This document shows positions 26,395 to 35,287 of a stretch of 61,259 bases of DNA, in pieces. The DNA lies in assembly GCA_019239955.1 (NCBI GenBank), contig JAFAZD010000303.1, forward strand, positions 1 to 61,259, written 5' to 3'. A program made the position numbers and the translations under genes. Position 1 is the first letter of the stretch; the number at the start of each line of letters is the position of its first letter. The notes under the pieces were generated by a model, which searched no databases, was not told the DNA's origin, and worked only from the letters and a program-made list of their open reading frames with translations. This DNA is from Armatimonadota bacterium. Lineage in GTDB: Bacteria > Armatimonadota > Armatimonadia > Armatimonadales > Capsulimonadaceae.

Positions 26395-26719
26395 GCGTTT
26401 TTTGTAAAAAGCGGCGGGAGACGTGGAAACAGCGAGGCTATACGCGCTCCGCCTCACGGCGGCGACGCGAAACGCCTCGCTGTTGTGCTGTTTCGGCAGG
26501 GCCGAGGCCCTGCATCTTCAGGCTTCAGGGTGGGCAGATGGCAAAGGCGCGCCATTCATGACCCGCAGGCGACAACGTCACCCGAAGGAGAGGCCGACCC
26601 GAAGGCTAAAAAAGCTCAGCCTTCGCCACCGCCCTGTAAACTATGATCCAAATCTATGTACCTCCTTTGTGTGTGGGATAATTGATTATACCACACCGGA
26701 GGCCAATTTTGTGCCGAAC
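26395..26719. other. intergenic region with nested inverted repeats, no gene recognised
   Basis: This 325-base stretch shows no credible coding frame. It contains an 11-bp inverted repeat AACAGCGAGGC / GCCTCGCTGTT (26428-26438 and 26474-26484), a tight hairpin CAGGGCC-GA-GGCCCTG (26497-26512) and GAAGGCT/AGCCTTC near 26602-26626. It may be a structured RNA leader or remnants of intergenic hairpin repeats. It ends with an AT-rich segment (26680-26710). Confidence 0.5.
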
Positions 26720-27805
26720 TCAGATAACCTCCAGGCAGTCCCGGTCCGGCAGCGGCGGGAACGGGGCGGTCGGCAGCGTCTGGTACCAGAATGCCACCGA
26801 GGCGATATCGTCCTGCAGCGGCAGGTAGCGGCCCCCGGAGCGCCACCCCAGGGCCTGGATCGTCACCCGCAGATCCTGCCGGAAGCGCACCGGGTCCATG
26901 ACGTGCCAGCGGTACAGCCCGAACCGCGTCTGCGAGGCGTACAGGCCGTCCGGGCGCAGCACCTGCGGCAGCCCGGCGTAGGGCGTCGTGAACTCCCGGT
27001 AGCCGCCGTTCTCCCGGCCCACGTCGAAGTTGTACGAGCCGCAAAAGTAATCTTCGGTCCCGGTGCCGCAGATCGTGGGGAACTCGCCGTCGCCGTCCAG
27101 GTAGAATTTGATCTCGCCCTCGCCCCACCAGCCGGAGTTGTTGACCCCCCACGCCATGTAGGTTCCCACGTACTGACCCTGCCCCCGCACCCCGTCCAGC
27201 AGGGTGTAGACGTGCTTGTAGGGCAGCGGGTTGACCCGCCGGAACTGGGCGTGGAAGTAGGCAGCGTCCTCGGGAACCTCCGTCAAGGTATAGTTGATCT
27301 GGTAGTAGAGGGTCACCGCGTCATCGGCGATGTTGGTGAGCGTGATGCGGCACCGGCGACGGAACGGCATCTCCCAGTAGCAGTTGAAGGCGCTGCCGGG
27401 GTTGACGCAGACCGCCAGCGACGACACCTGGGCGTACCGGCCCCAGCCGCAGGCGAAGAAGTCGCCCACCGGGCACTCCACCGAGGGCTGCTCCTGGTCG
27501 TCCCAGTAGACGCGCAGGATCGCGTGGCGCCAGTGCCCGCTCGGCGTCATCCAGACCTGCTGGATCGCCCCCGGCCCGGCGATGTCCGCCAGCGTGCGCG
27601 CCTCCCCCGGCGCGATGCGGATGGAGGGGGATATCTTCCAGCCGACGCCGAGATCGCGGGCGCAGCCCGCCCCGGTCCCCTCGGTCGCCCTGCCGCCCCC
27701 GCCCTTCTCCCCCGTGAAATTCTCCGGCGAGATGGACCGTGTTTGGGCGGGCGACACGCGGGACAGGTTGCCCAGGTGCAGGCCCAGGCCATTAAATTCT
27801 GCCAT
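26720..27805 (-). CDS. DUF2961 / GH172-type protein
   Basis: 361 residues, the usual length of DUF2961 proteins, now in part classed as GH172 (difructose-anhydride enzymes and, in some members, D-arabinofuranosidases). Family marks are PGAIQQVWMTPSGHWRHAIL, VECPVGDFFACGWG, QVNY-type sheet residues and the active-site loop CGTGTEDYFCGSYNF with E251. There is no signal peptide, so it should be cytoplasmic. AAGGAG precedes the ATG. No obvious operon partner is adjacent. Activity on a furanoside is the family-based guess; an arabinose role would suit the window but is not shown. Confidence 0.85.
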   Translation of the reverse strand: MAEFNGLGLHLGNLSRVSPAQTRSISPENFTGEKGGGGRATEGTGAGCARDLGVGWKISPSIRIAPGEARTLADIAGPGAIQQVWMTPSGHWRHAILRVYWDDQEQPSVECPVGDFFACGWGRYAQVSSLAVCVNPGSAFNCYWEMPFRRRCRITLTNIADDAVTLYYQINYTLTEVPEDAAYFHAQFRRVNPLPYKHVYTLLDGVRGQGQYVGTYMAWGVNNSGWWGEGEIKFYLDGDGEFPTICGTGTEDYFCGSYNFDVGRENGGYREFTTPYAGLPQVLRPDGLYASQTRFGLYRWHVMDPVRFRQDLRVTIQALGWRSGGRYLPLQDDIASVAFWYQTLPTAPFPPLPDRDCLEVI

Positions 27806-27824
27806 GCGTTCTCCTTAAAAGGCC

Positions 27825-27963
27825 GTCAGCGAATGAACAAGTCAGCGAATGAATTCGCCGCTGATGGCCTTCGGCCGATTGTCCGCCTTCGCGGACACCA
27901 GAAACGTCTCCGCGTAGGCGGAGACTCGGCGTCCTCGCCCGGAGCGGCGAATTTATTCGGTGG
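27825..27963. repeat. composite palindromic intergenic element
   Basis: Outer arms CGAATGAATTCGCCGCT (27846-27862) and its near-perfect complement (27943-27959, one mismatch) enclose two small hairpins, GTCCGC-CTTC-GCGGAC and GTCTCCGC-GTAG-GCGGAGAC. A direct repeat GTCAGCGAATGAA precedes the left arm. The element fills the spacer between the GH172 gene and its upstream neighbour. The layout suggests a dispersed hairpin repeat rather than a terminator, because no T tract follows. Confidence 0.75.
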
Positions 27964-28290
27964 CTACTTGGTCACGGGCACGATCTTCCACTGCGGTTGC
28001 TGTGGCTGCGTGGGCTGTTGGAGGCCGGGGCCGAAGCCATTGCCGCCCAAGCCGTTGCCGGGCGTGATGATGCTCACCGGGCGCGTCTTGAGTTCCCGGA
28101 CGTCTGACTCCAGCGCATTGACCCGACTTTCCAAGCGTTGCAGCCGCGCCGCCAGAATCGGGTCCGCCGAGATCGCCGTGCCGGACGACTGGGCCTGCGT
28201 GCGCGGCAGCCCCGTCCCGATCAACAATCCGGCCACCCCGCCCAGCGCGAGGAGGGCAGCCAACGAAAAACGCGATGTGCGGTGTTTCAT
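27964..28290 (-). CDS. small exported or membrane-anchored protein with a coiled coil
   Basis: 108 residues from the ATG at 28290, which has an AGAGGAAG ribosome site. It starts with a signal peptide or anchor (MKHRTSRFSLAALLALGG..., residues 1-34). A short coiled coil follows (ARLQRLESRVNALESDVREL, residues 46-65) and then a Gly/Gln/Pro-rich tail. I do not recognise a family. It may be a small envelope protein. It lies 28 bases downstream of the next unknown gene and could be co-transcribed with it. Confidence 0.65.
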   Translation of the reverse strand: MKHRTSRFSLAALLALGGVAGLLIGTGLPRTQAQSSGTAISADPILAARLQRLESRVNALESDVRELKTRPVSIITPGNGLGGNGFGPGLQQPTQPQQPQWKIVPVTK

Positions 28291-28318
28291 GGTCTTCCTC
28301 TTTCTTGATAGGGAGGTG

Positions 28319-28786
28319 CTAGATGTCCATTGCGAAGTGGAAACGCACCTCTTGCTCCTGGGCGAGCAGCAGCACCCGCTCAACTGCCTCCAGGTCGCTG
28401 ATGACCCACTCGACCCGATTCTTCCGCGTGTTCAGTCCTGCTGTAACGGACGCGGGAGCCTCGCGCAATGCCCTCAGCGCCTCGCGCACCGCGTTCAACC
28501 CTGCCGTCGGCTCGTACCACGCTTCGGCGGGCGGTTGAAAGTCGGGTGGGGCTGGCTTTCGTCCCGCCGCCCCGCCTTCGCCCTCCTCCGCATCTTCGTC
28601 CCCTGGCAGGTAGTAGCCCGCCAGCGATGCGACTTCCTCCGGGCTGACGCTGAAGAAGTCACCAAGCGCCACCAGTGCGGGTATGGGCCAATTGTATACC
28701 GCATGGGCGAATGCCTTCCCGACCACAGCCGTAGCATCGTATCCGGCGACCTCATGTTCCAGGACAGGGTAAAGGCTGACGCCCAT
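28319..28786 (-). CDS. hypothetical cytoplasmic protein, 155 aa
   Basis: 155 residues from the ATG at 28786, chosen for its AGGAAAC ribosome site; the frame extends further upstream without one. The N-terminal MGVSLYPVLEHEV and the C-terminal RVLLLAQEQEVRFHFAMDI look like a folded single domain with an acidic Gly-rich loop in the middle (about residues 77-95). No signal peptide, membrane segment or known motif is seen. Base composition is slightly less GC-rich than the neighbours. Confidence 0.6.
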   Translation of the reverse strand: MGVSLYPVLEHEVAGYDATAVVGKAFAHAVYNWPIPALVALGDFFSVSPEEVASLAGYYLPGDEDAEEGEGGAAGRKPAPPDFQPPAEAWYEPTAGLNAVREALRALREAPASVTAGLNTRKNRVEWVISDLEAVERVLLLAQEQEVRFHFAMDI

Positions 28787-28936
28787 AAGTTTCCTCACAT
28801 ACAGGCCGAAGAATCCCCCCGCAGGCCAAGCTTGAGCCGCCCTGCGGCGGGTGGGAGTGTGTGCCACTCCCGATGTCCAATACGCGCCGCAAGCCTGTTT
28901 TCCTCCATGCTTGGGGGGCGATTGTGCGGTGGGGGG

Positions 28937-30958
28937 TCAGTGTTCCAGGAAGTAGCGGACGTTGGTGACGATGACGTCACGGCGGTGGGCGAGGGCGAAG
29001 CGGATCAGGGGGCCCGCCTGGTTGTGCAGGAGCTGGTGCCACCACTTGCGCGAGACCAACTCCGGGAGGACGATGGTGATGACGTCGTCGGTGCGCTCGC
29101 GCTGCACGGCGTCAATGTAGCGCATCAGGGGGCCGATCAGCGAGCGGAAGGGCGACTCCATGATGACCAGCGGGATAGTGCCGGCCCAATGCTCCCAGTC
29201 GCGCTTGAGACCGGGCGTGGCGTCCGGGTTGGTCTCGATGTAGATGGCGCGCACATCGGCGCTGACCAGGCGGGCGTAGTTGAGCGCGTCAATGATGCCC
29301 CGGTGCAGGCGCGGCACCAGCACCAGCACCACGTTGCGCGCCGGCGTGGCGGGCAGCGGCTGGTCCAATGACAACTCCCGGCGCATCTCCGCGTAGTGCC
29401 GGTGAATCTTCAGGAACGTCGCCACCATCAGCGGCACCAGCACGATCACGAGCCACGCGCCGTAGTGGGGGTACATCCGGTGGAAATGGTGCGCGCCGAT
29501 GTGAAAGGCCGGCGTGTGGAAGTAGTCGCTGATCTTCTGGCCGTCGGCGAATTTGGACACAGCGATGATGCCCGTCACCGCCCCCGTCGCCAGAGCGCCC
29601 AGGCCGTTGATCGCCATGCTGCCCTGCCAGCCGCGCTCGCGGGTGCGCCGCCAGCGGAGCACCATGCCGATCTGCGCCAGCGTGAATGAGGTGAAGACGC
29701 CGATGGCGTACAGCGAGAGCAGGTCGTCCACGATGCCCTTGAAGATGTAGATCAGTCCGCAGGCGGCGGCGGCGAGGACGACGATGCCGTTGGAGTAGGA
29801 GAGCCGGTCGCCGACGTTGGCGAGCTGGCGGGGCAGGAAGTTGTCCCGCGCCAGCATGGAGCCGAGTTGTGGGAAACCGGCGAAGGCGGCGTTGGCGGCG
29901 ATCACCAGGATCAGCGCCGTGGAGAACTGCACCACCCAAAACATCCAGTGCAGCGGCCCCGCCCAGGCCGTGTCGGCGATCTGCCCGACCAGGCTCCGGT
30001 AGTCCTCGGCGTCCTGGTTCAGGTGCTCGTGGACGCCGAACTGCACGGTCAGGTAGGACAGGCCGAAGAACATGACCACGGCCAGAAAGGCCATGATCCC
30101 GGTGGTCTTGACAGCGTTCTGGGCGTGCGGCTCCTTGAAGAGCGGCGTCGTGTTGGAGATGGCCTCCACGCCGGTCAAGGCGGTGCAGCCCATCGAGAAG
30201 GCGCGCAGGACGGCGTACAGGCCGACCGTCCCCAGTCCCGCCGCCGCGGCCTGGAAGCTCTGGCCGGCCTGCACGGCCTCGGAGACGCGGGGGGCGTGGG
30301 TCGCCATGCCGATCAGGCCCGCCGCGATGGTGGCGAGGATGGAGCCGATGAACACGTAAGACGGCCCCGCGAAGGCCCACCCGGCCTCGCGGACGCCGCG
30401 CAGATTCAGCAGCATGATGAGCAGGATGCCGGCATAGCACATCATCACCAGGTGCTCGTGCAGGGTGGGCACGGCGGTGATGACGGCGGCCACGCCCGAC
30501 GCCACTGAGGTCGCCACGGTCAGCACGTAGTCCACCAGCAGCGACGCCGCCGCGACTAGCGAGGCCAGCGTACCCAGGTTATCGCGTGTCACCGGGTAGG
30601 CCCCGCCGCCGTCCGGGTAGGCGTGGATGATCTGCATGTAGGAGGCCGACACGGTGATCAGCAGCAGACAGATGCTGATAGCGATGGGGATGACGAAGTG
30701 CAGTCCGCCCGTCGCCGCCGCGGTCGCCAGCAGCACGCCCAGGATCGCCTCGGTCGCGTAGGCGTTGGACGAGAGTGCGTCGCTGGAGAAGATGGGCAGG
30801 GCGAGGAAGACGGGCAGCTTGATGTGCCCGGCCTGCGAGGTCGCCAGCGCGCGCCCGAACAGGATGTGGCGCAGGCGGCCCAGGGCACTGTCATACTTGT
30901 GCGCCGCCGGCAGCCGCGGCGACTCGGCCGGCTGGGACCCGCCATTGGGTGAGGTCAT
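28937..30958 (-). CDS. APC-superfamily permease, KimA-like (putative potassium or amino acid transporter)
   Basis: 673 residues: a cytosolic N-terminus, about twelve membrane helices to residue 500, and a C-terminal soluble domain of about 150 residues. LALPIFSSDALSSNAYATEAIL near residues 52-73 is close to the start of KimA/YdaO proteins, whose Bacillus member is a proton-coupled potassium importer. The soluble part (VVLVLVPRLHRGIIDALNYA) has the universal-stress-like fold typical of KimA. Generic annotation as an amino acid permease is equally defensible by sequence. It is divergent from the secreted hydrolase at 31115. Confidence 0.8.
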   Translation of the reverse strand: MTSPNGGSQPAESPRLPAAHKYDSALGRLRHILFGRALATSQAGHIKLPVFLALPIFSSDALSSNAYATEAILGVLLATAAATGGLHFVIPIAISICLLLITVSASYMQIIHAYPDGGGAYPVTRDNLGTLASLVAAASLLVDYVLTVATSVASGVAAVITAVPTLHEHLVMMCYAGILLIMLLNLRGVREAGWAFAGPSYVFIGSILATIAAGLIGMATHAPRVSEAVQAGQSFQAAAAGLGTVGLYAVLRAFSMGCTALTGVEAISNTTPLFKEPHAQNAVKTTGIMAFLAVVMFFGLSYLTVQFGVHEHLNQDAEDYRSLVGQIADTAWAGPLHWMFWVVQFSTALILVIAANAAFAGFPQLGSMLARDNFLPRQLANVGDRLSYSNGIVVLAAAACGLIYIFKGIVDDLLSLYAIGVFTSFTLAQIGMVLRWRRTRERGWQGSMAINGLGALATGAVTGIIAVSKFADGQKISDYFHTPAFHIGAHHFHRMYPHYGAWLVIVLVPLMVATFLKIHRHYAEMRRELSLDQPLPATPARNVVLVLVPRLHRGIIDALNYARLVSADVRAIYIETNPDATPGLKRDWEHWAGTIPLVIMESPFRSLIGPLMRYIDAVQRERTDDVITIVLPELVSRKWWHQLLHNQAGPLIRFALAHRRDVIVTNVRYFLEH

Positions 30959-31114
30959 AGGAGCATCCCCTGACGCAGACGGAGTGGATGAAATTTCTGC
31001 TCATTCTACCACCGGGGCGTGGGGAAGTCAATCATGAATTCCGCCGCGTGTGTCATAATGGCGATGACAGCGCCCTGGCGGAGCTCAGCCCTGACGCTGA
31101 GGAGAAAGTTCACC

Positions 31115-33715
31115 ATGAGAAAGACCGCACTTGCCATCGCGGCATTGGCGCTCGCGCTGGCGGGTACTGACCGGGCGCAGACGCCCGCCGCCCCCGCTGC
31201 TTCCCCATCCATGTTCCCGTTCGTGATCCCCTGGGACGACGCGACGCCGGGGACGGCGACGGACGTGTCGTTCCTGAACACCAAGCCCGCCGGGGCGCAC
31301 GGCTACATCGTGCCGAGGGGCGGCCACTTCGTCGAGTCGGGGATCGGCAAGCGTGTGCGCTTTTTAGCCGTCAACCTGGCCGCCGGCTCCGCCTTCCCCG
31401 ACCACGCCGACGCCGAAAAAGTGGCCGCGCGCCTCGCCAAGTACGGCGTCAACCTCGTGCGCCTGCACCACATGGACAACGTCGACTGGGGGCCGACACA
31501 GCACATCTGGGACGACTCGTACAAAGACCGCCGGCACATCAGCCCGGCGCAGCTCGACAAGCTGGACTACCTGATCGCCCAGCTCAAGAAGAACGGCGTC
31601 TACGCCAACATCAACCTGCACGTCAGCCGCCAGTTCTCCGCCGCCGATGGCTTCCCGCCGAGCGTGGAGAAAATCCCCTTCGGATATGACAAGCGCGTGG
31701 ACAACTACGACCGCCGCATGATCGCCCTGCAAAAAGAGTACGCGCGGCAGCTGCTGACCCATGTGAACCCCTACACCCATCTGTCCTACGCCAGTGACCC
31801 CTGCGTGGCGGTGGTGGAGATCAACAACGAGAACTCGCTGATGGGCGACCCATGGGGGCCGGGCTTCGGGTCAGATCTGGACGCGCTGCCGGAGCCGTTC
31901 CGGGGCGAATTGGTCGGCCTGTGGAACGACTGGCTGACCAAGAAGTACGGCACGGACGCGCGGCTGCGGGCGGCCTGGCTCAAAGGCGTCACCCCGCCCG
32001 GCCCCGCCATCAACACCTATGCGTCCTGGACGATTGAACACCAGGGCACGTCCGAGGCCGCACTGTCCCCGCAGCCGCAGGCTGGCGGGTCTCCCGATGC
32101 GATCATCACTGTCACCCAGATCGATGATACGGGCTGGCACGTGCAGGCGCACCAGACGGGGCTGAATTTTCGGGACGGCGCGACCTATACTGTCTCCTTC
32201 CGGGCGAAGGCCGACGCGCCGCGCGCGATGAACGTCGCCGCCGGGCTGGATCAGGCCGACTGGCACAACATCGGCCTCAGCGCCGACGCCGACCTCACGA
32301 CGGACTGGAAGACGTTCCGCTACGTCTTTACGGCGCACGAGCCGGTTCCCCGGCACGGGCGCGTCGCCTTCCAACTAGGGGACAAGACAGGAACCGTCTG
32401 GATTTCGGATTTGCAGGTGCGGCCGGGTGCGGAGGGCGCGGGCCTGCTGCCGGGCCAGTCGCTGGCGGCGCGAACCGTGGACATGCCCGTCTCGACCACA
32501 CGCAATCAGCACGAGGACTGGCTGCTGTTCCTGGCCGACACCGAGCGCGCCTACGCCGACGGGATGCGCGACTATCTGAAACACGACCTGCACGTCCACG
32601 CCAACGTGATCGACTCGCAATTGGGCTTCGGCGGGCTGTCGTCCGTTAACCGCGAGGCGGGCAGCGACTTCGCCGACGCCCACGCCTACTGGCAGCACCC
32701 GTCGTTCCCGCATCGCGCCTGGGACCCCGTGGACTGGAACATCCCCAACACGCCGATGGTGGCCGACCTGGCCAGCGGCGGCGGGGGTACGCTGCGCGAC
32801 CTGGCCGCGTATCGTATCGCCGGCAGGCCCTACAGCGTCAGCGAGTACAACCACCCCGCGCCCAACGACTATCAGGCGGAGACGGTCCCAGTCCTGGCGA
32901 GCTTTGCCGCGTTTCAGGACTGGGACATGATCTACCTGTTTGACTACGGCGCTTACGGCGCCCAAGCGGCCAACGACAAGATTCAGGGCTACTTCGGCGT
33001 CGGCTCCAACCCCGCCAAGATGGCCTTCTTCCCCGCCGCCGCCCTGATCTTCCGCGCGGGCGAGATGCCCCCGGCGGTCGGCGCGTCGGTGCTCGGCGCG
33101 GGGCCATCGGGCTGGAAGGTGAAGTTCGCGCAGGGCGTCCCGGACGCGGCCCGCGCCTGGCAGGCCAGCGGCAGGCCCCCCGCCTTCCTCAACGGCCGGC
33201 TGGCCCTTGGCCTGACCCGCTCCACCTCAGTGACTCAGGGGAATACCCATCCGGCCACCGTTCTCAAAACCGTCAAGACCTCCGCCGGCGCGCGGTACGT
33301 CGCCGATAGCCCCAACGCCGTCGCCATCGTCGGGTTCGTCGGCGGGCAGACGGTGACGACCCACGAGGCGCAGTTCCTCTTCCGGCCGTTCGGGAACAAC
33401 TTCGTCGCCGTGACCCTGACGCCGCTGGACGGCAGACCAATCGCGCAGTCCCGCCACATGCTGCTGACGCTGGCGGGCAAGGTGGAGAACCAGGACATGC
33501 GCTGGAACGCCGCCCGCACCAGCGTCGGCGACCGGTGGGGCCACGGCCCGACGATGGCCGAGGGCATCCCCGCCACCGTGACCCTGCCCCACATGCAGGT
33601 CCGGCGCGTCTACGCGCTGGACGCCACCGGCCGTCGCACCCAGGAGGTGGGCCCCGCCCGCGTCTTCGATGTCGGCCCCCAATACAAGACGGTCTGGTAT
33701 GAATTGACGGAGTGA
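31115..33715 (+). CDS. secreted clan GH-A glycoside hydrolase (GH5-like) with internal CenC-type CBM
   Basis: 866 residues from the ATG at 31115, which follows GAGGAGAAAG and starts a clear signal peptide (MRKTALAIAALALALAG). The TIM barrel begins near residue 45 (VNLVRLHHMDNVDWG). Putative acid/base is E239 in VEINNENSL and putative nucleophile E577 in YSVSEYNHPAPND. Between them, at about 310-450, sits a beta-sandwich resembling CBM4/9 (CenC) domains (GATYTVSFRAKAD, GKTGTVWISDLQV-like). A C-terminal sandwich occupies about 680-866. The 338-residue gap between catalytic residues is explained by the insertion. The substrate is unknown. Confidence 0.75.
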   Translation: MRKTALAIAALALALAGTDRAQTPAAPAASPSMFPFVIPWDDATPGTATDVSFLNTKPAGAHGYIVPRGGHFVESGIGKRVRFLAVNLAAGSAFPDHADAEKVAARLAKYGVNLVRLHHMDNVDWGPTQHIWDDSYKDRRHISPAQLDKLDYLIAQLKKNGVYANINLHVSRQFSAADGFPPSVEKIPFGYDKRVDNYDRRMIALQKEYARQLLTHVNPYTHLSYASDPCVAVVEINNENSLMGDPWGPGFGSDLDALPEPFRGELVGLWNDWLTKKYGTDARLRAAWLKGVTPPGPAINTYASWTIEHQGTSEAALSPQPQAGGSPDAIITVTQIDDTGWHVQAHQTGLNFRDGATYTVSFRAKADAPRAMNVAAGLDQADWHNIGLSADADLTTDWKTFRYVFTAHEPVPRHGRVAFQLGDKTGTVWISDLQVRPGAEGAGLLPGQSLAARTVDMPVSTTRNQHEDWLLFLADTERAYADGMRDYLKHDLHVHANVIDSQLGFGGLSSVNREAGSDFADAHAYWQHPSFPHRAWDPVDWNIPNTPMVADLASGGGGTLRDLAAYRIAGRPYSVSEYNHPAPNDYQAETVPVLASFAAFQDWDMIYLFDYGAYGAQAANDKIQGYFGVGSNPAKMAFFPAAALIFRAGEMPPAVGASVLGAGPSGWKVKFAQGVPDAARAWQASGRPPAFLNGRLALGLTRSTSVTQGNTHPATVLKTVKTSAGARYVADSPNAVAIVGFVGGQTVTTHEAQFLFRPFGNNFVAVTLTPLDGRPIAQSRHMLLTLAGKVENQDMRWNAARTSVGDRWGHGPTMAEGIPATVTLPHMQVRRVYALDATGRRTQEVGPARVFDVGPQYKTVWYELTE

Positions 33716-34170
33716 GGAAGGCCCCCACCCGCCGGCAAGCCGGCTACCCTCCCCCGTCGGAACGGGAGAGGGTCCGGTGGCGAGGGTCATCTGCCGCTTG
33801 ACCGGAGGCACAGCACCGTAGTTACCAGACCCTCTCCCGCTTGCGGGGGACGGGGTGCCCGAAGGGCGGGGTAGGGGTGCAGTATGCTGCTCCCCCTCTG
33901 TTTTTGCCTGGTCAAAATTTCAGCCCTGGGCTGGTTTCATTAGTCCTTGCATCGGGTACACCATGTCTCCCCGCAAAAATGTGGGGCCAACAAGGTCATG
34001 TTCTCCCGCCGGGGTGTTCTCCCATGGTCGCCCAGCCCCGGCGGTGTCAGTGGCGAATCCAGCCTTGTGAATTGCCCCGCAGGAGCAATCTCGGTGGGCG
34101 GGGCATTCGTCCGGGCCATCCTGCGTGTCTGGCTCTCTCAACGGCATCTTCTGTAGAAAGGGAACACATC
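33716..34170. other. long intergenic region: hairpin repeat plus untranslated leader of the PEP-CTERM gene
   Basis: The first 170 bases are a GC-rich repeat with CGCCGGCAAGCCGGC and facing CCCTCTCCC/GGGAGAGGG tracts, akin to the spacers at 39637 and 41406. The rest (33890-34170) is lower in GC and contains the hairpin CCCCGC-AAAAAT-GTGGGG (about 33970-33987). No coding frame is convincing. I compared it mentally with common riboswitch cores (TPP, cobalamin, c-di-GMP-I, fluoride) and found no match. Confidence 0.5.
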
Positions 34171-35218
34171 ATGCAATTCTCACTGCCACGCGCTGCCACG
34201 CGCTAAATCGGTAGCGGCTCAGGCCACCCTGCTAGCGCTCGCCACGGCCGCCTCTCTCATCGCGGCCCGGCCCGCCCAAGCCGATCTCACCCTCACCCCG
34301 GCGGGCATCGTCGACGGCTTTTCCCTCTCCACCTTTGCAACTGGCTTCCCCAACGCCTTCAACAATGGTCCCAACGGCATCACGTTTGTCAACGGGGGAG
34401 TACTGGTTACGGACTTTCCCGGCAATGTGCGTTTCTTCCCGACGGATGTGGATGGACAAAGCGCCGCGTCAGCGACGGTCGGCAAGAACTACAGTCAGCC
34501 TAACGCCCTCGGCCTAGCCCAGTTGAACGGCAACATCTACATGACCCAGCAGGGGATTGGGGATGTCGTACAGATCAACTCGGATGGCACATTTAATCAA
34601 GTCATCGCCAGCGGCTTCCCATACGCTACGGGCATTTTGGCAGATTCGTTCAATAACAGCCTCTATGTTTCTAATACATCCCACGGCCCCATCTACAAAG
34701 TGAACCCCGTCACCAAGGTGAAGACTCCGTTCGTCAACGCCGAAGTAGACGGTTTGGCTCTGTCGGCCGATGGCTCAATCTTGTATGGTGCTGTAGATGC
34801 CGGTGCCCTTGACGGTCATGTCCTCGGCTTTAGCACGGCGACCGGGGCGCAGGTGTTCGACTCCGGCTTCATTCCCGGTGACATTGACGGCTCGGCACTT
34901 GGCACTGGGACTTTGACGGGCAACCTGTTCGTGAACACCAACGGCGGCACGGTGTACGAGGTCAACCTGGCGACGGACGCGCAGACACTGATTGCCTCCG
35001 GCGGCTCGCGCGGCGACTTCGTGACGGTGGACCCGAACACCTCCCTGCTGCTGACGCAGACGGACCGCATCATCCGATTGACGCCGGGGAACGGCGGCGG
35101 CTTCGTCGGCGGGACTGCCGTGCCGGAGGCTTCCTCTCTTGCCCTGTTGGGCCTGAGCCTACCAGGGCTGGTCGGGCTGACGCTACGGGCCCGTAAGCGC
35201 CGTGCCCACGCCGCCTGA
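34171..35218 (+). pseudogene. PEP-CTERM-sorted beta-propeller protein, frame broken by a 10-bp tandem duplication
   Basis: The ATG at 34171 encodes only 11 residues before TAA at 34204. Removing one copy of a 10-bp duplication joins it in frame to a typical signal peptide (MQFSLPRAKSVAAQATLLAL... ending RPAQA) and to an otherwise intact protein of 345 residues. The mature part has NHL/SMP-30-like propeller repeats (NGITFVNGGVLVTDF, YATGILADSFNNSLYVS, DGLALSADGSILYG). It ends in a PEP-CTERM signal: VPEASSLALLGL, a hydrophobic helix and RARKRR. A later in-frame ATG (34427) would lack the export signal. GC content is visibly lower than in neighbours. Treat as a disrupted or phase-switchable gene. 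Confidence 0.85.
34183..34204 (+). repeat. 10-bp tandem duplication causing the frameshift
   Basis: CTGCCACGCG occurs twice head to tail (34183-34192, 34193-34202) followed by a partial third unit CT. The extra ten bases shift the frame by one and bring TAA into phase directly afterwards. Confidence 0.9.
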
Positions 35219-35281
35219 TTGTTTCGTCTCGCCCCAGTGGCAGAATGGCCGCTTCCACTCCCGGAGGCGGCCTTCCTGCGC

Positions 35282-35287
35282 TATAAT
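35282..35287 (+). promoter_or_regulatory. -10 box directly before the second FmdB-type gene
   Basis: TATAAT ends seven bases before the ATG at 35294, so the predicted transcription start falls on or beside the A of the start codon. There is no ribosome site. This suggests a leaderless message. No good -35 hexamer is visible. Confidence 0.5.

Noticed and set aside
26423-29371. 982-codon open frame on the plus strand
   Set aside because: It crosses spacer repeats and runs antisense to the GH172 gene and three other minus-strand genes. Its translation is low-complexity and Val/Gln/Arg-rich with no domain.
33890-34170. Riboswitch upstream of the PEP-CTERM gene
   Set aside because: The leader is structured but matches none of the conserved cores I can recall. 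A covariance-model search would be needed.
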